Assembly (NCBI GenBank): GCA_017501865.1
Contig: JAFVWD010000010.1
Location: 1-28,900 of the forward strand
From: Clostridia bacterium
Lineage (GTDB): Bacteria; Bacillota; Clostridia; Oscillospirales; Acutalibacteraceae
DNA: 28,900 bases
Direction of reading: 5' to 3'
Positions 22,969-28,900 of this stretch are shown here, piece after piece. The translations under genes and the position numbers were made by a program. The notes under the pieces were generated by a model that saw only the letters and a list, made by a program, of their open reading frames with translations, did no database searches and was not told the origin of the DNA. Each line of letters opens with the position of its first letter. The first letter of the stretch is position 1.

Positions 22969-23977
22969 AGTCCATAGCTTTTTCAGTTAAAATAATTTCA
23001 TTGTCATCTGTAAATGTTGCAATAATTCCGTTTTTATTTGCGGTTGCATAAATCGGAACCTTCGCAACCATTGTTAAATTCCATTTGACATTAGGGTAGA
23101 TTTTTCCGAGAAAATTAGTGCAAATTGCTATTTCGGGTTTTAAAAGCTTTAAGAAACTCTGCGAAGATGAACCGTAGTAGCCGTGGTGTCCTAATTTCAG
23201 CAAATCAACATCACCTATTTCTTCACCGTACATCTGCTCAAGTCCCGAGGATTTTGTGAAGTCTGCTGCAAGAAAGGCTTTTTTGTTGCCCTTTGTAACA
23301 ATAACACCGACACTGTTTGCGTTTTCACCGTTTCCTTTTAATTCTTCAGGTGTCTCGGTGTTTATGAAATGCAATCTGAAATCTCCGAATGAGAATTCCC
23401 AGTCCGGAAGATTTTCTATAAGAACTATATCTTTTTCTTCAATGGATTTTATAATGTCATTATAGGTTGTAACATTATCCCATCCGTCCTGCTCTAATTC
23501 TGTAGCAATTTCAGTATTATATTTTTTGAAGTGTGCCCGTCCGATTTTTATATCTTTATCATTTATGATGTCAGAAAAATTACCTATGTGGTCATAGTGG
23601 TTATGAGTACCGAGTATAAAATCAAGATAAACCTCGCCGCTTTTGCTTTTGGCTACTTTTTTTATATAAGATAAAACTTCATCACGATACCCTTCATAAG
23701 CAGTAGTTTTTCGCGGGTTATTATCGCCTTCGCCGGAATCGATTAATGCAAACTTACCGTTGCTTTCAATAATGATGCAGTCTGAGTTTCCTGTGTTAAG
23801 AAAATGAATTCTGTCATCGCCGGTTTTGTAATCAAAGGTTTCTACCGTAAAATTGTAATTTTTCTCGTATTTGTTACATAAAAGAAGGGTTACAATATCT
23901 AAAATGAAAACAGAAAACATTACAAATGATATTATAAACGTTGCTATTACGCGAGCCGTTTTTTTCTTATCCTTCAT
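22967..23977 (-). CDS. Membrane-anchored ComEC-like metallo-beta-lactamase-fold hydrolase
   Basis: 336 residues from ATG (complement of 23975-23977), with AAGGCGG about 8 bases before it; a GTG three codons earlier is less well placed. One N-terminal membrane anchor (VIATFIISFVMFSVFIL) is followed by an MBL fold: IHFLNTGNSDCIIIES, LIDSGEGDN, ILGTHNHYDHIG (the metal-binding HxHxDH), AADFTKSSG and LKLGHHGYYGSSS. This order and the LGHHG motif match the extracellular C-terminal domain of ComEC and related free-standing proteins, some of which are nucleases. Substrate is not known. It overlaps the upstream SulP-like gene by 11 bases. Confidence 0.87.
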   Translation of the reverse strand: MKDKKKTARVIATFIISFVMFSVFILDIVTLLLCNKYEKNYNFTVETFDYKTGDDRIHFLNTGNSDCIIIESNGKFALIDSGEGDNNPRKTTAYEGYRDEVLSYIKKVAKSKSGEVYLDFILGTHNHYDHIGNFSDIINDKDIKIGRAHFKKYNTEIATELEQDGWDNVTTYNDIIKSIEEKDIVLIENLPDWEFSFGDFRLHFINTETPEELKGNGENANSVGVIVTKGNKKAFLAADFTKSSGLEQMYGEEIGDVDLLKLGHHGYYGSSSQSFLKLLKPEIAICTNFLGKIYPNVKWNLTMVAKVPIYATANKNGIIATFTDDNEIILTEKAMD

Positions 23978-25127
23978 ATTCGGCACCGCCTTTTAATTTG
24001 ATTAATGAGTTTATAATTATTGCCGCAACAAGTGCAAAGAAAACATTTGTGAAAATAAATAAGACGAAAATCAGTATTGTTATAATTATTCCTGAGAATC
24101 CGCTCTTAAAGGTTTTTGCAACATCAGAGAAGGGAACACTTTTCCATGCGTTCATTATTAAAACGACAGCCGCAGAATGAAGCGGTATGCGTGACAATAT
24201 ATCACCAAAAAGAAAATAAGAAAATACGGTTAACAAAACAGCAAGAACTGCAGAAATTAAGCCGTAGCTTCTGAACGGGTAAACAGAAGAAGGAAAGCCG
24301 CCGGTAATACCTGTTAAAACCGAAGCAGTTGTACGCGAATCGGTACGCTCATCAGGTGATTTGAAAATAAGCATAATACAAGCAACTGAAATTGAAGCAA
24401 AAATGCAGTTCAAATAAACATCAAAAGAAAAATTGAAGTTTGTATTGAGTGACGGTAAGAAGAACTGCAGAAATTCAGCAGGTAAACTAAAGAGGTTACC
24501 TGTTTCGTTTATGGGAGAGGAATTTTTATCGGGGTTAAGCCACAAATTTAAAATCAACGGCAGAAGCAAAGAGAATGCCTCTGCGGGAAAGTATTTACTT
24601 GCTTTTCGGAATTTGAACGGGTATGTTATCATTGCGAAAAGAGTTATAGTACCAAAAAAAACACCGCGCCAGTTCGGATGGAACCCTAAAGACCGGTAGT
24701 TTTTGAGTATCTCGATAACCGTGAATCCGTTTGCACCAATCCCGAAATAATGAGTTGTTAAAAGTGCGGTTACAGAAAAAGCGAGTCCGAGAGTTACACC
24801 GCACAAAACAGAAGAGTGAAGTCTGAAAAAATCAGCTTTTTTGCTGAACAAAGCATACAAAACAGCACCCGTAATTATACAGAAGGGTAATAATGCGTTT
24901 GTATTGTATGAAAGAATGAGGAGTAACGGTACAGCAAAGTATACATTAGGTGCAAGTAAGGCTTCTTTTTCACTTATTGAAATAATAAGACATATAACAG
25001 ATGTAATAAGTGCGTACCAGATATTAAGTTGTAACGAAGCGGCAAAGGAAACAGAGTATAAAAAAACAAACAGAAATGCCGTTATACTGCTGATTACAGC
25101 GATTTTGTAATTTTTGATCTTAAGCAT
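23967..25127 (-). CDS. Divergent SulP-like membrane permease without a STAS domain
   Basis: 386 residues with about eleven hydrophobic segments. The second half resembles SulP anion transporters: a short 'ASVLTGITGGFPSSVYPFRS' segment at the position of the SulP 'LxALxGGLPxTGxxxR' motif, then 'ILSRIPLHSAAVVLIMNAWK', like the SulP 'IPxAALAAILIxxAW' segment. There is no cytoplasmic STAS domain after the last helix; the chain ends at KGGAEYEG. The match is by pattern only, so another multi-pass family is possible. The start (complement of 25125-25127) has AAGGA upstream and a good promoter at 25160-25188. Its end overlaps the metallo-beta-lactamase gene, so they likely form an operon. Confidence 0.6.
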   Translation of the reverse strand: MLKIKNYKIAVISSITAFLFVFLYSVSFAASLQLNIWYALITSVICLIISISEKEALLAPNVYFAVPLLLILSYNTNALLPFCIITGAVLYALFSKKADFFRLHSSVLCGVTLGLAFSVTALLTTHYFGIGANGFTVIEILKNYRSLGFHPNWRGVFFGTITLFAMITYPFKFRKASKYFPAEAFSLLLPLILNLWLNPDKNSSPINETGNLFSLPAEFLQFFLPSLNTNFNFSFDVYLNCIFASISVACIMLIFKSPDERTDSRTTASVLTGITGGFPSSVYPFRSYGLISAVLAVLLTVFSYFLFGDILSRIPLHSAAVVLIMNAWKSVPFSDVAKTFKSGFSGIIITILIFVLFIFTNVFFALVAAIIINSLIKLKGGAEYEG

Positions 25128-25159
25128 TTAGAATTCCTTATCTTTGTGAAGTTTAAATT

Positions 25160-25188
25160 ATTCTACATTAAAAATAAGAATATAACAA
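25160..25188 (-). promoter_or_regulatory. Promoter of the minus-strand SulP-like/MBL operon
   Basis: On the minus strand TTGTTA (complement of 25183-25188), 17-base spacer, TAGAAT (complement of 25160-25165). This places transcription start about 25 bases before the ATG. Confidence 0.6.
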
Positions 25189-25238
25189 TAGTTTTTTGAA
25201 AAATATTGAAATTTATGCCTTTTGTTTCCTTATCGCTA

Positions 25239-25267
25239 TTGACAATTTGAGATTTTCATTCTATAAT
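25239..25267 (+). promoter_or_regulatory. Consensus promoter of the Gly/Thr-repeat surface protein
   Basis: TTGACA (25239-25244), exact 17-base spacer, TATAAT (25262-25267); all twelve hexamer positions match consensus, which implies high expression. It diverges from the minus-strand promoter about 50 bases away. It shows that the in-frame start at 25196 lies upstream of the transcript and is not used. Confidence 0.88.
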
Positions 25268-25300
25268 AAAACAGATTTTGAAGATTGGAGTGGGATATTT

Positions 25301-26449
25301 ATGAAATTAACACCTGCTATGAAAATTATTCTTGCAGCTGCAGCAATTTGTATTGCTATTACTCTCATAACAACAAACAACATTGCTACAGTTATGGTTC
25401 TTTATGGTATTAATACTACACCGGCTGTTGCAACTCAGGGTACAGGTAATGGCTCAGCGCAGGGTTCAACCTCTACAGGCGGAGATTCTTCTACCGGTAC
25501 AATCGGTGACACTACAGGTACAATAGGCGGTACTACAGGCGGTACAACAACAGGTACAACAGGTGGTACAACAGGTGGCACAACAGGTGGTACAACAGGT
25601 GGCACAACAGGTGGCACAACAGGTGGTACAACAGGTGGCACAACAACAGGTACACAGAGCGGTTCAACAGGCAATGCTCAGGGCGGTGCTGCAGGTTCAA
25701 CAGGCGGTTCTGCTCAACAAGGTGGCGCAACAGGTAATGCAGGCGGTTCTGCTGCAGACAAACCAGCAGGCGGTAACCAGGCTGGCGCTGCAGGCAACCA
25801 AGGTGGTGCTGCTTCGGGCAACAAATCAGAAAAAGCAGAAATCGTTGATTATTTCAACAAATCAATCAACGCAGTTAAAACTGATGCTAAGTCAGTTACA
25901 CAGAAGAGTGTTACAAACTATCTCGCAGGCACACCTACTATTCCGGGTGCTCTCAGCGGTATTTATAAAATGCTCGGTGGCGACGGTTGGTTAGATGGTA
26001 TGCTTCAGGATAACAGCCAGGGTGAAGTTACATATACAGGTGCTGATATAGTAGCAAAATTCCCTGTTGAAGGCGAAAGCTATGCAAGTATGCTTACTGA
26101 GGCAGATGTTGAAACTGCAAATCGTACAGAGGCAAATGGTGTTTATACAATCACAATTACAACCGTTGCTGATGCAAAGTCAGACAATGTTTCTCATGGC
26201 CAGGGTCATGCACCAAAGGCATTTAACGTAGTTCTTCCTAATGTTGTTAATGATAACATTCCGGGTGCTGCAAAAGGTATTGCAGGTACTGCAACAATGG
26301 ATTATCCGTCATCTACAATTGTTGTTACTGTAGATAAAGCAACAGGAAAAGTACTTACAGCTGATTATGACCTTAAATGGACAATTAACTTTGATAAATT
26401 AGGTGCTGTAATTCCTTTGGGAACAAAAGCTTCTTATGTTATCGGCTGA
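25301..26449 (+). CDS. Secreted or anchored protein with Gly/Thr-rich repeat linker
   Basis: 382 residues from ATG 25301 (GGAGTGGG upstream, about 27 bases after the predicted transcript start). A hydrophobic stretch IILAAAAICIAITLI (about residues 9-24) is a signal peptide or anchor. Residues about 44-180 are low complexity: first TGGTTGG units, then Gly/Ala/Gln/Asn-rich (GGAAGNQGG type). The last 200 residues form a folded domain I do not recognise (EIVDYFNKSINAVKTDAKSV ... VYTITITTVADAKSDNV ... TMDYPSSTIVVTVDKATGKV ... TKASYVIG). Its closing part reads like the beta strands of lipoprotein-type ligand-binding barrels. Strong promoter and terminator suggest an abundant monocistronic envelope protein. 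Confidence 0.8.
   Translation: MKLTPAMKIILAAAAICIAITLITTNNIATVMVLYGINTTPAVATQGTGNGSAQGSTSTGGDSSTGTIGDTTGTIGGTTGGTTTGTTGGTTGGTTGGTTGGTTGGTTGGTTGGTTTGTQSGSTGNAQGGAAGSTGGSAQQGGATGNAGGSAADKPAGGNQAGAAGNQGGAASGNKSEKAEIVDYFNKSINAVKTDAKSVTQKSVTNYLAGTPTIPGALSGIYKMLGGDGWLDGMLQDNSQGEVTYTGADIVAKFPVEGESYASMLTEADVETANRTEANGVYTITITTVADAKSDNVSHGQGHAPKAFNVVLPNVVNDNIPGAAKGIAGTATMDYPSSTIVVTVDKATGKVLTADYDLKWTINFDKLGAVIPLGTKASYVIG
25559..25642 (+). repeat. 12-bp tandem repeat, seven units (Gly-Thr linker)
   Basis: Seven uninterrupted units of ACAGGTGGYACA, alternating only T/C at one third-codon position, encode TGGT/TTGG repeats. Degenerate copies extend on both sides (about 25503-25660). Perfect DNA identity over 84 bp makes length change by slippage likely; steps of 12 bp keep the frame. 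Confidence 0.95.
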
Positions 26450-26463
26450 TTAAGAATACATAG

Positions 26464-26492
26464 ACAGCATCTGGAAACAGATGCTGTTTTTT
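26464..26492 (+). terminator. Intrinsic terminator (GAAA tetraloop) after the repeat protein
   Basis: A perfect 10-bp stem ACAGCATCTG/CAGATGCTGT (26464-26473, 26478-26487) with a GAAA loop, then TTTTTA. It lies only about 15 bases before the next ATG, inside that gene's possible leader. Confidence 0.88.
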
Positions 26493-26506
26493 ATTGGAGT
26501 GAGAGA

Positions 26507-27283
26507 ATGCTTTCAGCAGAAAAAATTAAAGCTCATTTATGCAGCGATTTGAAAAATGTATCAATTAACGTAGTTGAAAAAACAGATTCTACAAATTCAG
26601 TTGTAAAAAAGGTAGGCAACAAGGAAAAAGAGTGGTATACCTTGGTGGCGCTCAGTCAGACTGCAGGCAGAGGACGTCTTGGCAAAAGCTTTTTTTCACC
26701 TTGCAATACAGGTGTTTATTTCAGCATATTGCTGAAACCGGAAATTGAAATTGAAGATTTTGTTATGATAACAACAGGTGCGGCGGTTGCGGTGACAAGA
26801 GCTCTTGAAAAAAACGGAGTTGTTGAACCGAAAATAAAGTGGGTAAATGATATTTTTATTGATGACAAAAAGGTATGCGGTATACTTGCTGAAAGTGTTA
26901 TAAATTCAGAAAGCAGAAAAATAGAGTATGCGGTACTCGGAATAGGAATTAACTTAACTGAACCTGAGAGCGGGTTCCCTGAGGAGCTCAGGAGTATTGC
27001 GGGTGCGGCTCTGAAAAATTCTGCTCCGGATATTAAAGAACGGTTTATTTCTGAATTTATGAATGAGTTTTACGAAATTTATAAAAATCCCGACCGAAGA
27101 GGATTTATGGCGGAATACAGGGAGAAATGCTTTGTTTTAGGAAGAGAAATAGAAGTAATAACTGCTGATGGTACACGAAAAGGCAAGGCAATTTCAATTG
27201 ATGAAAAAGCTCATTTGCAGGTTGCTTTTGCAGACGGTTCAACTGAATTTATAAGCAGTGGTGAAATCAGTATTAAAATATAA
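26507..27283 (+). CDS. birA: Biotin--protein ligase (BirA catalytic type, no DNA-binding domain)
   Basis: 258 residues. It joins biotin to a lysine of acetyl-CoA carboxylase or other carboxylases through biotinyl-AMP. Motifs: KTDSTNSVVKK, SQTAGRGRLGKSFFSP (the GRGRxGxxW-type biotin/ATP loop, with Phe in place of Trp), VYFSILLKP, KWVNDIFIDDKKVCGILAES and VLGIGINL. The small C-terminal SH3-like domain is present (GREIEVITADGTRKGKA). The N-terminal helix-turn-helix of the regulator BirA is absent, so it should be an enzyme only. TTGGAG lies upstream of the ATG, directly after the preceding terminator. Confidence 0.92.
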   Translation: MLSAEKIKAHLCSDLKNVSINVVEKTDSTNSVVKKVGNKEKEWYTLVALSQTAGRGRLGKSFFSPCNTGVYFSILLKPEIEIEDFVMITTGAAVAVTRALEKNGVVEPKIKWVNDIFIDDKKVCGILAESVINSESRKIEYAVLGIGINLTEPESGFPEELRSIAGAALKNSAPDIKERFISEFMNEFYEIYKNPDRRGFMAEYREKCFVLGREIEVITADGTRKGKAISIDEKAHLQVAFADGSTEFISSGEISIKI

Positions 27284-27334
27284 CAAAAAATTCAAAAAAA
27301 CATTATAATAGTTGCTAAAATTTTTCAGTTTCTC

Positions 27335-27363
27335 TTGCATTTGCTAAAATAGTGTGGTACAAT
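27335..27363 (+). promoter_or_regulatory. Promoter of the secreted lipase gene
   Basis: TTGCAT (27335-27340), 17-base spacer, TACAAT (27358-27363) with TGG before it (extended -10). A 10-bp direct repeat TTGCTAAAAT occurs at 27312-27321 and within the spacer at 27341-27350. A second TATAAT at 27383 has no fitting -35. Confidence 0.55.
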
Positions 27364-27416
27364 GCAATGTGTATATATGGGGTATAATGTCCCAAGTCGT
27401 TATTAGGAGGATATAT

Positions 27417-28900
27417 ATGAAAGCATTTAAAAAAGTGTTGTGCATTTCACTTGCGATTATGCTTGCAGGGCTCACTCTCGTAGCACCTGTAGCTGCTGCT
27501 ACAGATATTCCGCTTATTGTGGTTCAGGGCTTTGCTGCAACTCCGCTTGTTAAAAATGCGGGTACAGATCAGGAAGTACAGGTTTTCCCGCCTGAAAATT
27601 TTGTAAATGACGGTAACATTGCAAATCTTACAACAGCAATTATTACAGGTTTGATTGAATACCGTGTAAGTGACGAGGATTGGAACGCATTTGCCAAGAA
27701 GGTTCTTCCTGAGGTTAATAAGCTTCTTGACCCGATTGCGTATAACGTAGACGGTACACCGAAGTACAATAATGTTGCTTGCGTTACATATGATGAACCA
27801 ATGTCATCATACACAGAAGAAGAGCAAAAAACAATTTTCACAGCATTCGGTATCAAATACGCACAGCAGTATAATGCTGATATGGTTTACTCATTTGCAT
27901 ATGACTGGCGCCAAAGTCCTATTGATTGCGCTGATGAACTCAATAACTTCATTAACTATGTAAAATCAAGAACAGGCTCAGGCAAAGTTAATGTTGTCGC
28001 ATTAAGTCAGGGTTCTGCAGTTACACTTGCTTACTTAGCAGAATTTGGCGGAAGCAACATTAATAACCTTGTTTTTGCTTCTCCTGCATGGCAGGGTACA
28101 TCTCTTGCTGGTGATGTATTCACAGGTAATTTAGATATTGATGTTTATGCATATGAAAACTTCCTTGTTGGTATGTCTGACGGTAGTGCTACTACCCACT
28201 TTATGGCAGTTCTTTTCTCATGGTTTGCAACAAGAGAAGAATTTACTGAAGAATATTTTGAAATACTTACCGAAGTAATCAGTGGTATGGAGCCTGCTAT
28301 TTACTCAGATGTTATAGTTCCTATGTTAGCAGGTATGCCGGGTCTTTGGTGTCTTGTTCCGGATGATTATTTTGATGAAGCTAAGTCATTCCTTTTCCCT
28401 GAAGGTGTTAATGCAAATCTTCTTGCAAAGATTGAGGCTTATAACGCAATTCAGACAAATGCAAAAGCAATAATTGAAGATGCTGAAGCTACAGGAATGA
28501 AATTTGGTATTGTATGCGGTTACAACAGACAAATTGCTCCTATAAATGATAATCTTAATACAAGTGATATGGTAGTTGATACCAAATATGCAAGCGGCGG
28601 AGCTACTTGTGCAAATTACCTTGAAGCATTTGATGATTGGGGTAAGAACTATGTTCAGGTAAAGAAAGACGGTCACTATCACGTTTCATGGGATTACAAG
28701 GTAGATGCTTCAACTTGTATGTTCCCTGAGCAAACATGGTTCATTAAGAACCTTCAGCATGTTGCTTACGGTACTTATGAAGGTGACGGTACTTGTGATA
28801 TAGTTATGTGGCTTCTTTCAATGGATGAGCAACATACTGTATTTACTGATAAGGAAAATTATCCTCAGTTCAGTCTTTACAACACATATAAAAGATTTAC
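27417..28900 (+). CDS. Secreted LCAT/lipase-like alpha/beta hydrolase (3' end outside the window)
   Basis: The frame opens at ATG 27417 behind TTAGGAGG and stays open to the last base (494 codons visible). A signal peptide is clear: FKKVLCISLAIMLAGLTLV, cleavage near APVAAA. The mature part begins IPLIVVQGFAATPLV, the oxyanion strand of lipases. It has FAYDWRQSP, the YDWR motif of the lecithin:cholesterol acyltransferase/PDAT group, and then NVVALSQGSAVTLAYL with nucleophile Ser197. The elbow reads A-L-S-Q-G rather than G-x-S-x-G. The acid and His of the triad cannot be assigned with certainty; a His-rich stretch KDGHYHVSWDY near 28670 is a candidate. Expected role: extracellular lipid or ester hydrolysis. 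Confidence 0.85.
   Translation, partial: MKAFKKVLCISLAIMLAGLTLVAPVAAATDIPLIVVQGFAATPLVKNAGTDQEVQVFPPENFVNDGNIANLTTAIITGLIEYRVSDEDWNAFAKKVLPEVNKLLDPIAYNVDGTPKYNNVACVTYDEPMSSYTEEEQKTIFTAFGIKYAQQYNADMVYSFAYDWRQSPIDCADELNNFINYVKSRTGSGKVNVVALSQGSAVTLAYLAEFGGSNINNLVFASPAWQGTSLAGDVFTGNLDIDVYAYENFLVGMSDGSATTHFMAVLFSWFATREEFTEEYFEILTEVISGMEPAIYSDVIVPMLAGMPGLWCLVPDDYFDEAKSFLFPEGVNANLLAKIEAYNAIQTNAKAIIEDAEATGMKFGIVCGYNRQIAPINDNLNTSDMVVDTKYASGGATCANYLEAFDDWGKNYVQVKKDGHYHVSWDYKVDASTCMFPEQTWFIKNLQHVAYGTYEGDGTCDIVMWLLSMDEQHTVFTDKENYPQFSLYNTYKRF

Noticed and set aside
25196..25300. N-terminal extension of the Gly/Thr-repeat protein
   Set aside because: It would begin upstream of the TTGACA/TATAAT promoter; ATG 25301 has a ribosome site and begins the signal sequence.
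25559..25642. CRISPR-like regularly repeated DNA
   Set aside because: Units are directly adjacent with no spacers, encode Gly/Thr in frame, and no cas genes are nearby.
25435..25674. Pro/Val-rich (VVPPVVPPV) minus-strand open frame
   Set aside because: Created by the 12-bp repeat read backwards; no start context or promoter, and the + gene has a perfect promoter and terminator.
1..28900. Prophage, integrative element or defence island
   Set aside because: No integrase, transposase, phage structural, toxin-antitoxin, restriction or cas genes, and no tRNA or attachment-site duplication were seen.

Overview
The window looks like chromosomal sequence from a low-GC Gram-positive bacterium of the class Clostridia. 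A gut Oscillospiraceae/Ruminococcaceae-type host is my best guess, inferred from gene content and not proven. The evidence is an AT-rich base composition, strong AGGAGG-like ribosome sites, TTGACA/TATAAT promoters, a DarA-HolB-RicT cluster as in Firmicutes, a ThiT-type ECF thiamine importer, a 2[4Fe-4S] clostridial ferredoxin and secreted Gly/Thr-linker proteins. Almost everything is on the + strand; only 22967-25127 runs the other way. No tRNA, rRNA, CRISPR array, IS element, integrase or phage gene was seen.

Layout. 1-8402 is one long co-directional run: the 3' part of citrate synthase; a very large membrane protein with three AT-hooks and a long charged helix; an AEC-family transporter; a QueG-like iron-sulfur protein; the c-di-AMP receptor DarA; the DNA polymerase III delta' subunit; and RicT/YaaT. 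8403-8730 is a monocistronic ferredoxin gene with its own promoter, 5' hairpin and terminator. 8769-12113 starts with a new promoter and holds a carbamoyltransferase-fold protein that has lost essentially every known ATCase active-site residue but keeps a PyrI-type zinc domain. It is followed by a flavodoxin-like protein and a secreted protein made of four PPC-like modules.

12140-19966 joins a zinc ABC importer (znuA, znuC, znuB) directly to the rod-shape and cell-wall elongation genes mreB, mreC, mreD and PBP2, then a MinD-like ATPase without the usual membrane-targeting tail. 19967-20814 is a consensus promoter, a TPP riboswitch with a visible terminator/antiterminator switch, and thiT. 20815-22921 has a dense intergenic control region (16-bp inverted repeat, lambda-operator-like palindrome, promoter), then a zinc-ribbon/TM/TPR membrane protein and a small membrane protein. 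A bidirectional terminator at 22926-22968 separates these from two minus-strand genes (a ComEC-like metallo-beta-lactamase and a SulP-like permease). From 25239 onward come a surface protein with a 12-bp tandem repeat, a biotin-protein ligase and the 5' part of a secreted LCAT-like lipase.

Most of the window is core cell biology. The two least ordinary proteins are the AT-hook/single-alpha-helix membrane protein (1233-4535), whose layout suggests a membrane tether for AT-rich DNA, and the apparent ATCase pseudoenzyme (8849-9907). The most interesting non-coding piece is 20815-20916, where one inverted repeat can act as terminator for thiT and mask the ribosome site of the next gene, while an internal promoter escapes both. 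I cannot say from sequence alone whether any of these is already described.
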